Shown here piece after piece: positions 12,322 to 25,263 of a stretch of 64,000 nt of DNA. The position numbers and the translations under genes are program-made. This stretch comes from Mesostigma viride (lineage: Eukaryota > Streptophyta > Mesostigmatophyceae > Mesostigmatales > Mesostigmataceae), in assembly GCA_009746045.1 (NCBI GenBank), contig RPFO01000356.1, positions 52,528 to 116,527 on the forward strand, read 5' to 3'. A model generated the notes under the pieces. It saw nothing but the letters and a program-made list of their open reading frames with translations. It was not told the origin of the DNA and did no database searches. Each line of letters opens with the position of its first letter. Position 1 is the stretch's first letter.

Positions 12322-12556
12322 GAAGTGGATACACTGAGGCACACGGGTAAAAAACAGGCCTCGGAAACAGGGGTAGCTATGCTTGCTGGTGGCCTAATGC
12401 TATTTCATGGGTAATGTTTTTCCTTGACAGTACGTGCCCTCCAGAACCAGGCATGAACTGATAAAGACACCACGTGCGCAAAATAATACATGGCTGAAGA
12501 ATCAGGCCCTCAAGCGGTGGGGCATAAACAATCAAACTTGACACCGCGCAATCTGT

Positions 12557-15500
12557 CTACGCAAGCACCGCCTGACTGCCCCCCTTGGGGGACGCATACG
12601 TGGGTGGCTGCACGGGCTGCATCCTGCGCACAAACTCCCACGCCGAGTCGGTGCCCACGTCCGCCAGCACGCGGTGCGTGGCCGCGGCCGTGGCTTCACC
12701 AAACAGCGCCAAGTCCTCAGGTGCCGACAGCGCCATGTCGCCCGCCATCTCAAACGCGCCCATCTGGCCCTTCTTGCCAGCCGCACAGCCCCGCCGCTTG
12801 TCGCGCGGGAACACGTACACAAACACCTCGTCGAGCGCGCTGGCCCCCTCGCCCGCACCCTCCCTGCGGCTGCCAGGAGCCACCAGCAGGTTCACCGTGT
12901 GGTTGACTGGGTCGGCCGCCAGCCATGCCTCGATGGCTGCATGCGCCTCCATGCGCCCCGCCGAGGCGGCGCCCGCGTCCATGTGCCAGTCGTGCAGCGT
13001 GCCCAGGGAGAAGCGCAGCAACGGCGCAGGGTAGCTGCAGCTGCCGTCACGCTCCGGCACCAGGTGCTCGACAGGCAAGGGGACAGTGGTGATGTGGAAG
13101 TGCTGGTGCCAGGGGACAGACGCGCCCGCGCCATCACCATTATAAAGGGAGCGGAACATGCCACCTGTCTGCACATGTAGGTCCACCATCGACTCCAGCA
13201 ATTGCTGCGAGTAGACCTGCGCGCACACAGATAGGCCGGTAGAACACAGATAGGCCGGTAGAACACGGACGAGGGAACAGGTTGGTCAGGGTACGAGCCA
13301 GGGAGGGAGGGCACTCCCCTGCCAGCAGCGCCACCGTGCTGGCTATGAGGCCGCGTGTCGGCGATGGAGGGTTGAGTATACGCTGACAAGACGGGCGTCC
13401 TGGTGGACACTGCCCTCCTACCCGCTAGCACACATCCCAAACATTGGACAATTCTTACGAACACAGCATATTTCCCGCTTTCTTTACAGCCCTGACCAGG
13501 ATAAACGGGCAAAGCAGAGAAAGCACCATGGCCCACCAAGTGGCACTGATAAGCCCCCCTAGCAACACTGCAACAAGCTCCACACGCTCCCAGGCTGCCA
13601 CACATATCGGGCAGGAGGGGGGGGGGGGGGGAAGGGGAAAAAACCTCTTTGCCTTGTCTGCATGGCCAGTGCATTGGTTACCAGATGGCCTTTAACTGCC
13701 CCCCCATGCCCCCCCATGCCTTCAAACGTTGGCTAATGCCCCAAATGTTGCCAATGCCCCCTTTACCAAAGCCCCCTTTTGTGCACATTGACATCGCCGC
13801 TGGCTCCTTCCAACAACTGTGCGGCTCCCCTCACCCCATCCCACCCACCCCCCACACACCTGAACTACCCAGGCCCACACCCACACCCACAGCTCCGCCC
13901 ACATCCTCGCTTGCACGCGCTGCCCCCCCACCTGATCCCTGTGCTGGGCGTCACACACGGTGAAGTGGTGCTGCGTGATCCACGCAAAGTTGGCGCCCGC
14001 GATGTACTCGCGCCCGGCGAGCGTCATCGGGATGAGCCGCTCCAGCGGGTTGCACTCGGCGATGTTGGCCGCGCACAGGAAGCAGTGCCGGTGGTGGGGG
14101 TCGCGTGGGTCGCGGAATAAGCTGCACTCGCAAGCGTGGGTGCACAGGGCGAGCAACGGGGGCGCCCAAGGGGGGCAGTGCCATCAGGTGCCATGCCAGC
14201 ACGCGGCCCAGTGCAACGTAACAAGTGACTGGTGGCAGCGTGGCACGTTGCCAGGGTGGTCAGTGGCCATCAATGCATCTGCGCTTCCTAAAGGAGCTTG
14301 CCGATGTTTCACCCGTATTTGCCCGGCACTCACATACGCGGCCAGCTGACATGACATTAGACGCCACCATGCATCCACCCCCACCCCCCCACCCCCAAAG
14401 CGACCAGTGGGGTGGTTGTTGGGCCACCCTTCAAAGGCGCACACTGTATCTTCCTGCCCCCCCCCTCCCCCCCCTTCCCCCCTCCGTCATCCCCCCCCTT
14501 ACATCGTCTCGCGGCGGTGGGGGTTGATGATCCCGCGGCGCTCGAGCTCCTTGACATCACCTCGCACCTCGCGGTGGGGCATCCACGTGAAGCGGAACGG
14601 CAGGCCGCCACCTGGCGCGCCGGGGTCGCTAGTCACCTTCACCTTGTGCACGGTGGGGTCATCCACGGGGGCCGGCCCGTTGGACGCCAGTGCGGCCGAG
14701 GCGGCTAGCTCCTTGGCATTGGACGCGACGTCGGAGGAGGAGAGGATGAAGCCCTCTTGCACTTGCATCTCCCACGTGTCCAGCAGCAGGTGCAGCAAGC
14801 CTGCGTGGCCAGGCAATGCCTCGGCTTCACTGGGCAACACGTCGCCTTGGCTGGCTGGCTCGTCGGCATTATAGGGGATGTCTACCTCCCGGAACGGGAC
14901 CTTACCAGGCGCGGTGACAGTTGCTTGCTCCGTGAAGACTCCCACCCTGTCCACCGAAGCCGGGCCGGGCAGACAAGGCAGGCGTTGCCGTTTACACATT
15001 AGAACGTGCTACGTAGTTCAGACAGCATGGCAAATTGTCGGCAACCACATGTCTGTGCAGGAATAGAAGGAAGGAGGGCTGGGGCAGGGATCCCTCCAGC
15101 CGTGCGAGATGTGCATCCCTATGCGTACGCATGCACTGAACAGAGTGCAGGGCGACGTGGCAAGATTCATTGGCTCAACGTGCCCAGAAGGCCAGCTAAT
15201 TGATTAAAGGCGTTACCGTTACGGACCCAAAGAGGGAGCAAGAGCTAAGACATACTGTGGTGAATCGCTAGCAGTCCTGTTGAATACTAGGGGTGACGAA
15301 AGGTATGATAATTTGAGGACACATAGGGAGCGTTCGAATGCAGCCAAGGGAAACGGTGGCATTGCGAAGCAAGGCCAGCTATACATTACAAGAGGAAGCA
15401 TACCGGTCTGAAATGTAGTACGAAGAAGTCCTGAGATACCCACCTGGCATCCTCCGCGATCTTCGTGGCCTCGAGCTTGGTTTTATTTCCTCCTTGTCGT

Positions 15501-15715
15501 CGAGGAGAGGAGACGACATCAAAGTGATGAGGGGATGCCAATCCTGGCATATATCCCGGAACAGCCGACGGGGACGGATGCCTGGGTACCATGCCGGACG
15601 CGCCATGGTGAACGGACCCCGATGGCGTCGAGTGCGAGGAATGAGACGAGTGTGTCGTGCTGACGTGAAGAGCATCTGCAAATGCCACTTGTTCGGTAGC
15701 AGTGGCCGTCTGCAT
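12557..15715 (-). CDS. HIT-superfamily / DUF4922-like protein, 4 exons
   Basis: Minus-strand exons 15,715-15,444, 14,946-14,503, 14,121-13,932 and 13,216-12,557 join at GT-AG sites in matching phase. They give 1,566 nt and 521 residues. The first 80 residues are Ser/His/Pro-rich and look disordered. The conserved core begins late in exon 2 (FTWMPHREV) and continues with HHRHCFLCAANI, GREYIAGANFAWI and QHHFTV in exon 3. Exon 4 has GAGASVPWHQHFHI, whose H-x-H-x-H pattern resembles the catalytic strand of HIT-type nucleotidyl transferases and hydrolases. The FLC..N plus histidine-strand combination resembles DUF4922 proteins and more distantly GalT or GDP-galactose phosphorylase. The substrate cannot be read from the sequence. 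Family assignment is from motif pattern only; the exon structure is well supported by phase closure. Confidence 0.72.
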
Positions 15716-16723
15716 TTTTACAGAGACAACGTCGCGCTTCCTTGCAACGTTGCCTACTGCGAATCTAGGAGATTAAAGGATCCCTTACAATGGTAAGTAA
15801 ATTCCTAAAATTAGCAAGTAAATGGCCACCGGTTAATGATGCTGCCGGCGACTTTCCGTAAATCGTGCTCCGTAACGTTTGCGCGTGGGGTTAATATTGC
15901 TTTTCGCAACGGAATCAGGAATCGGCAATAATTGTGGCATTCAGGCGGCACCCCCATGACGTATGTAGTGGAAGCTGATGTGCCAGCGGAGCGCGCAAAG
16001 TTTTCTGACCGAGAGCGTAGCCGTGTGCGTATTTAATGTCATCAGCGTACGTACGGGCTGTACCGGCCAGTTGCCACCCGAACACGGTATTGGAAAGAGA
16101 CAAAATAATTGGTTTGTAGTCTAGCTACGTAGTACGAGCTGTATTATGCAGCTATATATTTCTTGCAATTTTTTAACGCCGTCAGGAAGCCGTACTACTT
16201 TTGTACGTCAGAAACGTGTACCAACACAGACGACATGAACGTACGTGGCTCATACGCGGACAATCCATACGCACACGAAAGGTTTTCCTCGCGCAACGGC
16301 TTCTCGCGGCACGTGCTGCCGTTTCTCCAGATTGCCAGTTGGCCGTACACTGTTTTGGCAATTAGTCCCAATTACCTCGATTAGCTGTGGCTCAACAGTA
16401 GCTGCTTGGCAAAGAGGCGATGAACAGTGAACCATGAACACCCTCACCTGAACCATGAACCATGAACCATGCCTCACCCTCACCTCGATGAACCATGAAC
16501 GTGAGGGTGAACCTGGGTGAACTTTCACCCTGGACGACATGAACACCCTCACCTGAAAACTGGTGGCTGACAAGTGACAACTGACAACTGACAGGAATCG
16601 ACAGTAAAATTTCCGGAAAAATCGGGTACATTGTAAAGTCTACTATAGATTCTCTGCTGCTCATGTGCGGCGCAACATTGTTGTACAGTGGAAATCTGCT
16701 GCCCATGTGCGGCGTGGGCAACA

Positions 16724-16770
16724 ACAACAACACCAACAACAAGTCAACAACAACAACAACAACAACAACT
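16724..16770 (+). repeat. CAA microsatellite
   Basis: AACAACAACAACACCAACAACAAG followed by an uninterrupted (CAA)n run. Any frame through it is low complexity. Confidence 0.9.
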
Positions 16771-17234
16771 GTAGAAATAATGCCACAGAACTAACACCCA
16801 TTTCACCGGAAATGCCACAGAACAAGCACGCGCACCTGCCAAGCGCCGCGTCCGGCTCAGTTGTCAGTAATAACGGTAATTCAGCCAAGCAAAGAGGCAC
16901 AATCGTTCGGAATTCAGGATCGTGCCAAACAGGAGGAAAAAATGGTTTCGACTTAGGACTTAGGTTTTTGGAAAACTTAGCCCTGACCGGGAGAAGACAA
17001 GTCTGCGGCCTGCGGGGGCTGAGATTAAATAAGAGGTACCTTGAAATTAAATAAGAGGCGTGCATCTATGAATATATAGTTTTGGAGGCGAGTTTCTGTT
17101 GGCGTTAAGTCGTAGTATTGTACGATTGATAGATTGGTAGTGCACTGGTGGTACTGCACGACGGTATTGGACGGAGTTCCCGGAATCCCGGTCTGGCAAG
17201 CGGATTTTGCATCTCACGGGTACATCTCACGGGT

Positions 17235-17475
17235 ACATCTCACGGGGGTTTTTGGAAATCGCACCCGGTGCTGGGCGCACCCGATGACAGATGACAATGA
17301 CGAGAGGCCGCTACGGTACGCGTCGATAAATACGGGTAACGCTTGTGAAAGGAACGGTGTGGGCTGATAAATACGGGTAACGCTTGCAGACGCGGCGGCA
17401 TGAGCCGGAAACATTGTGATCAGGGACGAAACGAACTGACGGAAAGCGCAGCCTACTGGCTCATACTCGTGGGTC
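17235..17475 (+). repeat. Dispersed repeat, inverted partner at 50,130-50,335
   Basis: Twice-repeated GATAAATACGGGTAACGCTTG, then GCGGCGGCATGAGCCGGAA and GATCAGGGACGAAACGAA. The reverse complement of the whole block is found at about 50,130-50,335, with the same internal duplication and the same GGGCGCACCCGATGACAG flank. The two copies are separated by the retroelement and the provirus. Confidence 0.75.
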
Positions 17476-18496
17476 AAGATGGCGGCCTATGGGCCATACC
17501 ATGCCAAGGCGGCCGCGTAAAGTGTTTATGAACGGTGATTTTGAACGTGGCGTAAGAAAGAACCTGGCCACCACGCCGTTGAGGCATGAAAATTGTAAGT
17601 TGGTGCGTTTCCTCGGCCATAAAACTTCGTATCAACATTGAACATCTTCTTGCCGTAGTGTAATGTGAGTATCTCAAACATATGTGCCGGGCCATTGTCT
17701 TGCTCCCGAACATTTTTCGGTGTTTGGCTTTAAGCACTATAATGGAATGTTGGAGTTGTGGTGTCCATTGTAGTGCTTGTTGGCTGCCTCCATGATCGTG
17801 AGATGTGGCCTTGAATCTCATGTGTGTATTTTGTTTCAACGATGGACTTGAGTTCTTGGTTTCTTTGCGTTACTTATACATGTGGCGCCAACTCCTCCCA
17901 AATGTACAAGGCCACCCCCAGACATGTAACCATGCCCTAGTCTCCACACTTGCAGGTGCGGCGCATGGTGGACGGACCTACGTGGCGCTGCATGCGACAT
18001 ATCTTCTTGCTGCTGCGGCCCGGCTACTATTGCTACACTTATCATCAAGGATGTGGCATATCAGTGGTGCCATCATCATAATTCTTGGCAACGTTTGAAG
18101 CTCAATCAGCCATCATGGTGTGGACAGTAGGTCTAGTGGCCCTTGCTTGCGATGGAGCCGTGGTGCCATCACTTCCCCCGGTGGACATGTGTGCTTCCCA
18201 TCAGTTCCAACGTTCACTACATGTGTTGAGCCGCTCATATTGACGGTGGTTCAACCATGGTTGAAGCTAGCCTGAAGTGGCTGGTTTGGCATGTGCCGAT
18301 TTAGTGGCTAGACGAGTAGTGGGCTCTCAACCCACTCGGGTGCAAAAAGCGAATCTTCACTGGTAGTTTGACATGTCCGGCTTTGTTGGTGAAAGCTCGT
18401 GTAGGCTGTCCAACTGAGTGGTGGTTTCAATGGCCGCCGCCGCCTCCTCCGGGCCGCTGCCGCCTCCGGGCCGCCGCTGCCGCCGCCGCCTCCGGG

Positions 18497-19188
18497 TGTA
18501 ACGACTAAAAATGTTGTGTTTGCAACAGCCTCAGTATCAACATTAGCGTGAAAAGATCTTTATACCTGGGTTGGAGTCGCGACAGATAACTTCACGTCCA
18601 GAGAAGCAATGAAGATGGATCTTCAACAGTTAAGGGAATGAGTCCCCACCCTTGTTAGACACAACAGACAAGTTATATCCAAGTCGACTATCTGTTGAAG
18701 TTATAGTTGACTTTTGGCAAGGGTTGTTTGATTGATGAAACAAGGAAACCCTTGAATTACACCATAGCTTTAGCTCTCACGTACGCATGCACGGCCGCCA
18801 CAATCAGTATAAAAGTCATCGTGCACGCAGAGTCGGCTCAACCCTAACCCGAAAGAACCAATCAAAAGTGAGGATCACTCAAGGTAAGATCCTGTCCTCA
18901 GAATCCACAACACAGCACAAGGCCAGCACTACAGAATCTCCGTGACCTGGAACCAGATCCACCAGGTACGACAGTCTTAAAGAGAATCTATGACTGGCTG
19001 AACTAAACCATACAAAGTACCCCACGTGGATCAGGCCACGACCAATGAGGGTAGAACAATAATTCGACAGATCTCAGCAGGCCTATACTCATACGTCGAA
19101 GCCTCCTAACTATCCAAATAATTGTCCCCAAGAACTCATGATAAGGTCACCAGTAGGAAAACTTTGGATGTAACATTTGGTTGTTACA
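18497..19188 (-). repeat. LTR (3' LTR in element orientation)
   Basis: 692 bp with TG...CA ends on either strand. It is bordered inside by the polypurine tract on the minus strand and outside by the target duplication CCGGG. It contains TATAAAAG on the plus strand near 18,808; the element itself reads on the minus strand. Confidence 0.88.
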
Positions 19189-22100
19189 TATCTCCCCCTC
19201 AAGACAGGAACTCCCAGTTCCTAGAAGCCAAGAAGAATAAACAACAACCTACACAAGAACAACACAACAATAAACAGGAAGTCCACCATCTCTTGGGACA
19301 AGCAGATGGGTTTTTACATCCCTGAAGCCAGGGCCTCCTATCTCATAAACATCTAGTCACAGGTGCTTAAGGAAGACAAGTCACATCCTTATCCACTACA
19401 AGCCCAGATAATCACAGCAATACGGGAAGTCATCCCGTCATCATTCTGGAATTCTGGAACTCCGGACTGGAACATCAGAACTGGAATGGAGCCCCCCCAT
19501 CATCCATCCTGGAATCCCCCCCCTCACACCACAATCCAAAGCCCCCCTTTCCTTCTCAGCCCTGTTCCTCACAGGCTATACCAATCCCCATTCAGGCCAC
19601 CTTGCCATTGGGTCCACACATGGGAAACTGCCCCACCACGTGGGCCAACTCTGGCCAGTTCCTGCTGACCTTCAGCACCATGCAAGTCTCAGTAGCCCCT
19701 GCCACCATCTGGACAGCATAGCGGAAGCATGCCCCAGGAGAGGAGCACCACAGACTGACTCGCCGGGTCCATCACCAAGTAGAGGACGTCTTGTGCCTGC
19801 TCACCCCTGATCTGTACGCTCACCAGAACTGCAGAAAGGTCTTGACCACAGACCACTTAGCACCTATCAGGGCACCAGCACCCATAGTGGCATCAGACGG
19901 ACCCTAAGTTCCACAGTGTACTTGGGCAACCCGGCATTGCAAAAGAGGTAGAAGTCTCCAAAGGAAAACACCTTCTGGCTGAGCTGGAGAAAGAAGGAAC
20001 CAAATCAAAGTCACCCTTCTGAACTGAAACTCCAACAGCTCCCTGTAGGAAGCCTCTCCCATACTCACTGGCTGCAACTGAGTAAATGCCTCCTTCAAGG
20101 CCTCAGGTAAGGCTGCTAGCATGTCCTGCCCCTCAGTAGGCCTCATATCAAACTCAGGTCCTGGTGACAATGCATACATCCTATGCAGCAGATGAGCCAC
20201 AAAAAGGGGAGCCACTCTCATACAGGCTGGTGTGCATACATGAACCACGTCTTAATCATACCAGGCATCAAGCCCTAGGTGAACAACTCCATATGTCATA
20301 TGTCGGGGTACAACACAGAAGTCACTCTCCATGTGCCATCCAGGCTCAGATCCCCTCAACTATCCTCAGAAGCTGGTCACCAAGATCTGGATGTCATCTC
20401 AGCTTAGTCCCACCAAACTCCCCCAAGAGTCCATCCCACTCAACTCAGATCCCAGTCAGATTCGATGAGTCCACATGAATCCAGGAAGGAGTCAACAGGG
20501 TCAAGGCACCTAAGCCAAACAAGGTGAGGCCACTCCAGGTTCTGGGACACCACCCTCCCTCAGCTAGAGTCCACGGGTGAAGGACAAGCCTGACATTCCC
20601 AGGGATAACGGGTCATCCACAGGGATCCATGCCATGAATACTGACAGCTCTCACTGCTTGATCAGGGCAGGAAGCAGAGTGTCATGTAGCAAGGCTAACC
20701 CTCTATACAGCCAACCCCCCATAATTAACTTGGGCTGCCATGCAGGGTCCAAGGCTCATCAGGTCATAGCAGGCTGGATGGATGCCAAGAATGCTCAATC
20801 CTAACACAGGGCTGGCATGAGCTTCTGCTGCAGCAAGTCCAAGGCCCGCTGACACCCGGCAGTCCACGCAAACTGGAACGAGGAAACGTCAACAGCGCCC
20901 CAGGTGGAAGTGCAGTCACCAAGAGACAGGAGCAATCCAGCAGGAAGACGTCGCCAACAGGGTCGCCTCATGAAGAGCAAGGTTATCTCAGAAGTACGCC
21001 CATGAGGCCGTGGACAGGGTTGTCTCCAGTGGGTACCCGTCAGCAGGTTGGGGAGATGCAACAAAGCACAGCCAAAATAGCCCACCGATGGCCAGCGAAA
21101 CCAGGATACCATCAGGTTCTATGAGGATAGTCAGGGATCTATGAGGAGACCCAGAAAAGATGAACTGAAATCCCAAGGTGTCTCCACGCTATGATCCTCA
21201 TAGATCTCCTCCCCACCAGAACAAAATTTCCCCCCCTCCAGTCGCACCCACAGGAGTAAGAGTGAGGTAAAGCCACATCTCCTTAGTAGCTAGTACTCTC
21301 AACCCATAGCCAGTGGCTTTTTATGAGCCAAGGCACACTATTTCTCCATAAGATGCCTGGGAAACCATCCACAGCCTTGATAGGGATAGCAAAAGATCCG
21401 TAATGCCTCACCAGCATTATGAACGGTATGCCCCAACTGGTAAAGCGTAGCACACGCTACCCCATGCAAGGTTTAGACGCAGCCCAATCCCCTGCACGCC
21501 CTGCTCCCCACACAAATCCCCCTCAGCATAACTGGTAAACTGGAGACTACCAGCATGCCTAATAATTCCACCCCTCTGCGTAGAATAAGCTGTAATAATC
21601 CTGGTATCAACTTCCCAAGATTGACAGCATAACCTAGCAGGAACAAACGCCATGGAATACGCATAAGGACAGAGGCCCAGCCAACCATAGAAGGGTGGGG
21701 GAGGCCTGTCTCTCAGCCCACTGACCCACTGGTGGCCTGCAGGGTCTCTCTATAACGGCGTCCTATGCACCTCATGACTAAAGATGGGATGGGCACTACA
21801 GCAAAGTGTCCAAGACGGAGTTGCATACAGGGCAGCTTGAGAGCAAACTGAAAGCAATCACCAATCAGGCAACTGATGTGCTCAAGCTTGGCAGGGCCCC
21901 CAGCAACAACATCACTCCCCGCAACCATCCAGGTGGCACTACCATGCAAGGTAATGTGGGCATTAGGATCGAAGGAGCCCAAGACAAGGTTGCACAAGTA
22001 GGGCAGCATAAGGGTATGCTGGATGAGGCCATCAGTCATCAAACAGATACACCCTCAGCTTGGCAGGGCCCTAGCAAGTAGACTGAACAATGTCCCCCTA

Positions 22101-25100
22101 GTCAAAGCATGGAAGGTAGTATCCATGTTCGTGAACCACGTAGACTGCCAAATAGTATTAATGTCAGTGTACCACGGATACTGATGCATATGAGGCAGGT
22201 TGTAAGGGTGGTAAAGGGCTGAATGGGTCCCTCAACAAACCCACACCTCTAAGCTCATGTGAGCCCCCGCCCAGCACCCAGTAGTCCAACTCCTCAATTA
22301 AGAGGCAACGGAGTGGGCACCATTGTCATCACTGTCATGCCAAAGATTCCAGCCGGCCCCACAGTTGTAGCTCCGTTGATCCCGCCCATCATCCAACCCA
22401 CAAGGACATCCTACCCATGCAAACATGATGCCAGACCCCCCGTGCAAGCAGTCCTATTCATACAACCATCATGCTGTGCAAGCAATCAGCTCAAGGGCGG
22501 ATGGTGTACTATCAAGACAACAAGCCATCCTGGCACCATGCAAGCAAGGATAAGTCCATAGCAGGGCAAAGCAAGGGTAGGAGGTTACTCATCTGCACAC
22601 GGCTGGCTTGATGTCCACCAGCAGGCAGGACCCAACACAGCGTCAGGAGCAAGCACCAGCATTACAGATACGCGTCACTTGGGCGTCCCCAAGTCACCAG
22701 AGTCCCAGCGGCCACCATGCAGTGCTTGATGAAGTCTCCACCATTGAGTGCTTGCAGTCACCACCAACAGCACTAGTCAACCACCAGGATACTCTCCAGC
22801 GTCGCCTCCATGCACCATGTCCGCCATTGACAAGTTACCAATCCCCCACTGGCCTCAAGTCCCCAATAGGCTACTGCCACCACGCCCAATCAGCGTTGGA
22901 CCACCCCCACATGTGGGTAGTCAACACAGCGGTTGCCTGACTGGACAACCAAGACTAGCTGCTTGCGCCGGTCACGCGATGGGGAAGTGACTAAGCTGCT
23001 TTAAGGAGGCCTGGAACGGACACCAATGAGCCTGGCTCCAGAAGCTGCTTGGAAGAATGACCACATGCTGTCAACTTCCCGGACTGAACGTCAATCAGCT
23101 GCCAGAAGGAGCCAGCAACCTTCACTATGGCACTCAGAAAAACTGCCTAGTAGGCAAACCACAGACTGCCAACCTGTCAAGACAGCTGACTCTAACATGG
23201 CTACTACCAAGTGCCAGGTAGCCAGAACTCCTAAGCCTAAGGAGTGACAAGGGCCTGAGGTGGTCCAACAGCCCGCACAACTGCCCAAAAGTCAAGAGAA
23301 TGGGCCTAAAAGCGCCTTGCCCAGTGTCAAAAATTCTGATCTGAGAACTATATCAGATATATTCACAGATAAGAACTATGACAGCAGCCCTGGTGTCCAT
23401 ACTTGCTGTCCTAGTGCACCTCCTAGGCCCAACAGGGGCCATCTGCCAACAAGCAGTGGTAACCATCATGTCCTCGGAGAAGTAAATGTGTGGTCACAAT
23501 GGTCTGGCGCAGGTAAGGGCCCCAACTGGCAAGTGACCCACACCCCACTTGTAAGGGGACGTTGTCAAGCAAGTGGTCCACCCCCTCTGGGAACGTGTGT
23601 CAAAGGACACCGTCTGGCAAGTGGGCAACCCATGCAAGAGACCCCTGGCAACTCATGGGTGCCCGTGTGATACCCTCCGGGGGACAACCTACTGCAGGTA
23701 TCCCGATGTCCCCTGATGTGGTGGCATCTACCATGCCATATGCCTCCATGATAGCATCTGGCAACCCTTTGGCAGACCTGGGATATCCAACTCATGTGAT
23801 ACCCTTTTGGGGACAACCCACTGCAGGTATCCCGATGTCCCCTGATGTGGTGGCATCTACCATGCCATGTGCCTCCATGATAGCATCTGGCAACCCCTTT
23901 GGCAGACCTGTGATATCCACTCCCCCGCAGAAATTTTCTCAGGGTAACTAGACACAGCTGTCCAAGTATGATAGTGGAAACCCCGTACCTGCTGTTGTTC
24001 TGCCCTGGCATGTGTGATGCCGTCTGGAAATTACATTGCAGACAGCCAGGATGTCCACTCCCCCGCAAAAAATTGCTCAGGGTAACCAGACGTAGCTGCC
24101 ACCAATCTGGACCACTCTGGACAACTCCTAGGGAGCTCGCCCTTTCCATAGTACCATGTTGATAGTGGGAACAACTCAGATGCCGTTGTTCTCCTCCCCA
24201 CCAAAACCAAACCACCATCCACGTGGGAGGAACCAAAGCTCCACCTAGAACGCCTCCACTGTCATGTTGCTCAACAAGAAAAGGAAGAGTTTCCCTCACA
24301 ACTGAAATAAATGTTTGGCGACGCGTGAATTAAGAACGTGCCACAGTCCTTAAACAGCTAGGGTAGGCTGCCCATGCAAAAAGAAAGGCAGCCATGAATC
24401 CCTACTGTCCGCTCATCCGGAGCCACCCTCAAAAGACACGAGGTGTAACCTGAGCCACACCGTAACAATGTCGTCAAAGAAAAGCAGCACCGGGAAAAAA
24501 ACAACCTGAGACAGCGACGTAGTCAGGCGGTCGCGGTGGTGGTCGTGCGTGCAGCCGCAACCCGGAAGCCGGGTGATAGGTGCCGTCGGCAGCAACAGTG
24601 CGTCGGCTCAGCCATAACCCGTAGCGCCATGTCAGCCTGGCGGAAAACAGAGCCGGCAGGAAAAAAAAACAGCTCCTAGCAGGATTCTGGAGCCGGACCT
24701 GCTGAGCTACTGGACCAACACTCCGCATTGCCCTGCTCGAAACGTAGCAACACTTGCGTAATGCTAATATATAAAGATGTTTGGAGCTAGGAGGAGACTG
24801 CGGCGTCAGCAGCCACGACAGACAGGGCGGTGGTCGGACTTCAGCACGATGCGGCCAGCCAGCCGACAGCCCGTAAGTAAGTACGCTTGTCTATGAAATA
24901 TTGCACGAATCCAAATAGTTGACGTCTGGGAGTAGATGAAAAAACCCTTTCATCACCGGTCGTCCGTTGAGCTGCTAAAGATGTGGTTGCATCTTCAACT
25001 CTCTTACTTCATAACGGTGGTTGTGTCTCCGGGTTACTCATCACTCCATGGGTCGCGCATGCCGGACTGGGAAGACGTTAGAGACTTGTGAGCTCAAAGC

Positions 25101-25263
25101 AGCTCTCAGAGCAAGACTGTCACATAAGGATGAGTCACACTCTAAAAACTGTCCGAACACACAGCATAACGTACCCTCTCTGGGTCGGGCATGACTTTCA
25201 TTGTTAACCGTGAACTAATACTATCAAGATCACCAACACCTAGGTAGAAACCTCCGATACCAA
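19189..25263 (-). other. Retroelement interior without coding capacity
   Basis: About 6.1 kb of sequence with only short frames. A direct duplication of roughly 120 bp at 23,670-23,790 and 23,800-23,915 (shared block GGACAACC...TGTGGTGGCATCTACC) creates the longest minus frame, at 23,565-24,299, which has no domain. A short minus-strand peptide near 20,880 (FAWTAGCQRALDLLQQKL) faintly resembles the region after reverse transcriptase in Ty3/gypsy elements but is too short to call. Confidence 0.6.

Larger units (their letters stand above)
10253..12556. other. Host intergenic DNA with interspersed repeats
   Basis: No gene is supported. The stretch contains a copy of a dispersed repeat (about 11,140-11,480, shared with 17,130-17,230 and 50,350-51,235), a SINE-like insertion with a 16-bp target duplication (11,552-11,764), TTAATTAA-rich segments and a GT microsatellite at about 12,251-12,320. 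The 3' ends of the flanking Siva-like (plus) and HIT-like (minus) genes face each other across it. Confidence 0.5.
15716..18496. other. Host intergenic DNA
   Basis: No gene is supported. It contains a degenerate GAACCATGAACCATG / CACCCTCACCT repeat at about 16,425-16,565, a CAA microsatellite at about 16,724-16,770, a dispersed repeat copy at about 17,130-17,475 that is present in inverted orientation at about 50,130-50,335, and a GCC-rich trinucleotide stretch at about 18,430-18,496 into which the LTR element inserted. The upstream part holds the promoter side of the HIT-like gene, with no clear core element that I can assign. Confidence 0.45.

Noticed and set aside
20801-21653. Peptides resembling reverse transcriptase or RNase H of LTR elements
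   Set aside because: Only one short stretch is suggestive, flanking motifs are absent and stops interrupt the frame.
23565-24299. 244-codon minus frame in the retroelement
   Set aside because: Composed of a duplicated 120-bp block; no gag or pol motif.
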